From: Thalassobacterium maritimum
GTDB lineage: Bacteria; Verrucomicrobiota; Verrucomicrobiia; Opitutales; Coraliomargaritaceae
DNA length: 64,000 nt
Direction: 5' to 3'
Assembly (NCBI RefSeq): GCF_031127805.1
Contig: NZ_JARXHW010000026.1
Span: 5,013 to 69,012 of the forward strand
Numbering within the stretch: the stretch's first letter is position 1; every line of letters begins with the position of its first letter. Both the position numbers and the translations under genes were made by a program. This document shows, in pieces, positions 62,944 to 64,000 of the stretch. The notes beneath the pieces are model-generated. The model ran no database searches, was not told the DNA's origin, and worked only from the letters and a program-made list of their open reading frames with translations.

Positions 62944-63046
62944 TTTTCGTTTTTAGCGTCGGGTTGGATAAGCGTCCCATTAGCGGTGATAAGCGGTTAA
63001 AAAAATACGTCTGATTGGGTTTCGTTTTTAAATTTCATTCCCTGAT
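62938..63046. repeat. Direct repeat copy A (upstream region of a lipoprotein gene)
   Basis: 109 bp, nearly identical to 63779-63865 except for a 22-bp extra segment (a partial duplication around GATAAGCG) and four or five substitutions. It covers the ATG and the upstream region of the lipoprotein gene read on the minus strand. Confidence 0.92.
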
Positions 63047-63084
63047 ATCGTCGAGCATGATCTATATCGCGTTAGCGACATTAC

Positions 63085-63492
63085 TCACTGCGATTGGTTC
63101 TCGCTTTCATTTTTCAAGGGAAGCTCAATTGGGCGAAACTCGGTATAGGTTGACCAAGTGAAATCCTCCATGTGAAGGATAATCTTTTCATCTTCTAACG
63201 GCTTAAATGTATATTCGCCGATAAAAGACTTCTCTCGCACTTCTGTTCTAAGGAGAGCAAGCTTCAGCCTTGAAGCTTTATTCTTATTTTTGATTCCAGT
63301 CGGATAGAGTGGAGTAAAGCGAGACAGCTCTATCTCGATAGTCATCTTCATCCATCCCGGCTCTCCTTGATGCTCAAAAGCCTCGAAATGCACCGACTTG
63401 AAGAGATTCGGCTCTCCAGTTATCTTCGCTGTTGGTTTGCAGCCGATGACTGCAAACAGGGCAAGAATCCAGCTTAATGTTATTAGTTTCAT
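63085..63492 (-). CDS. Putative lipoprotein, unknown
   Basis: About 135 residues from ATG 63492 (MKLITLSWILALFAVIGC), chosen for its clean signal and AVIGC lipobox; an ATG eight codons upstream is in frame. The mature part is a small beta-type domain (GWMKMTIEIELSRFTPLYPT, EVREKSFIGEYTFKPLEDEK, EFRPIELPL). No family recognised. Same direction as the other small genes of this tail. Confidence 0.65.
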   Translation of the reverse strand: MKLITLSWILALFAVIGCKPTAKITGEPNLFKSVHFEAFEHQGEPGWMKMTIEIELSRFTPLYPTGIKNKNKASRLKLALLRTEVREKSFIGEYTFKPLEDEKIILHMEDFTWSTYTEFRPIELPLKNESENQSQ

Positions 63493-63536
63493 TTCCTTTC
63501 TCTGAGAACGTGGCATCTCAGCCTGTGAGCTCAGTC

Positions 63537-63582
63537 GTCCTGTTGATTTTTAGAGTTTTACGGGCGGGATAAATGGGTTGTC
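63537..63582. repeat. ~45-bp repeat, copy 2
   Basis: Second copy of the GTCCTGTTGATTTTTAGAGT element, same orientation as the first, upstream of the second lipoprotein gene on its coding strand. Confidence 0.85.
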
Positions 63583-63778
63583 TGTGCCGACTGGATCAGG
63601 ACTCGAATGTGTCGGATGCCCTGACCGCTCAACTGCACTCATGCTTCCCGCTTCGCCCCTAGGCTTCGCAGGACACGGCTGCTTTTCCATTCCCGACCTT
63701 GTCGGGAGAGACCGCAGCGTAAAGGACCTTGTCCCACGCAGCAGGCTTTATTTTCAATAATTTACGCTTATGATGAGG

Positions 63779-63865
63779 TTTCATTTTTCGTTATTAGCGT
63801 CGGGTTAGATAAGCGGTTAAGAAATACGTCTGATTGGGTTTCGTTTTTAAATTTCATTCCCTGAT
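63779..63865. repeat. Direct repeat copy B
   Basis: 87 bp matching copy A. On the minus strand it also ends in ATGAAA at the equivalent position, but the codons that follow (MKPHHKRKLLKIKPAAWDKV...) stop after 41 and do not resemble the lipoprotein, so here the element has lost its gene or sits before a decayed one. Confidence 0.9.
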
Positions 63866-64000
63866 CGTCAAGAGGTGGCACGGAGTGAGGCACGAACGGA
63901 GTTGACCACTCTCGCCTGGGTATGCCCGGCATGTTGATAACCTTATATGGTGAAAGTCCATTGTGAAAGACCTGAATAACAAATCAATCACTAGAGAAGC
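63866..64000 (+). mobile_element. Possible 5' edge of a group II intron
   Basis: The last ~110 bases contain a GGTATGCCCGGCATG-like helix and ttatatGGTGAAAGTCCatt followed by acctgaa and cactagaGAAGC. GGTGAAAGTCC next to complementary flanks (TATGG...CCATT) is typical of domain I in bacterial group II introns. The element is cut by the window end, so no ORF or domain V can be checked. Confidence 0.3.

Noticed and set aside
63578..63760. 60-codon plus-strand ORF
   Set aside because: Opposite to all neighbours, Pro/Ser/Gly-rich, spans a CCCGAC...GTCGGG hairpin and the repeat; unlikely to be a gene.
61584..64000. Integron cassette array with attC sites
   Set aside because: GTTAGAT and GTTGGAT fit one core site, but no matching RYYYAAC partner or integrase is visible; repeats are listed without that claim.
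1..64000. CRISPR array
   Set aside because: No regularly spaced 25-40 bp repeats were seen; the only arrays are the 9-bp intergenic and the coding GGETT repeats.

Overview
The window looks like a chromosomal segment of a marine-type Verrucomicrobia (Opitutales / Puniceicoccaceae-like, e.g. the Coraliomargarita-Lentimonas group). This is inferred from gene content: a canonical PEP-CTERM sorting tail, a large GH9 glycanase, paired Gfo/Idh/MocA oxidoreductases with a xylose-isomerase-like TIM barrel, a true formylglycine-generating enzyme and a long-form PurF. No rRNA or species marker is present, so the assignment is tentative.

Layout. (a) 1-7.3 kb: a defence island ending at a tRNA-Thr(CGT). 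Remnants of a type I restriction system (hsdM scrap at 682-1080, hsdR N-terminal scrap at 6590-6712) bracket a nucleoside-phosphorylase-like gene and a giant STAND-type NTPase gene. These two are separated only by a -1 frame change at a run of ten A, and the NTPase has no plausible start of its own. They are best read as one PNP-STAND immune protein, expressed through slippage or broken by a homopolymer indel. (b) 7.5-16.3 kb: carbohydrate use (isomerase, two oxidoreductases, divergent AraC regulator, secreted protein, GH9 enzyme with a duplicated N-terminal module). (c) 16.4-42.7 kb: ordinary core chromosome. It holds an ArsS-like radical SAM enzyme, a PEP-CTERM protein, DUF2851, an L,D-transpeptidase, a beta-CASP nuclease, a zinc-type CDF pump, PurF, Alr, TsaB, an RcnR-type sensor with DmeF efflux pump and a clear operator, GT4, RibD-RdgB-Ndk-IspF, a broken Fic gene, FGE, PanB and PurH. 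(d) 42.7-60.3 kb: an exopolysaccharide locus (beta-barrel, Wza, Wzc/BY-kinase, flippase, polymerase, five glycosyltransferase-type genes, acetyltransferase, second ligase, WcaJ-like initiating transferase, repeat protein, VanZ-like protein). It is flanked by two 61-bp direct repeats that each contain a terminator. Its central genes are visibly AT-richer than the rest. (e) 60.5-64 kb: a methyltransferase, then an accessory tail of small minus-strand membrane proteins and lipoproteins, an antitoxin remnant and two families of direct repeats. The last bases may be the edge of a group II intron.

How the parts fit: the EPS locus and the PEP-CTERM protein are consistent with an exopolysaccharide/exosortase envelope system (the exosortase itself is not in the window). 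A sigma-54-like site precedes the WcaJ-like gene. The strongest lead for a new system is the PNP-STAND pair inserted in a gutted type I restriction locus.
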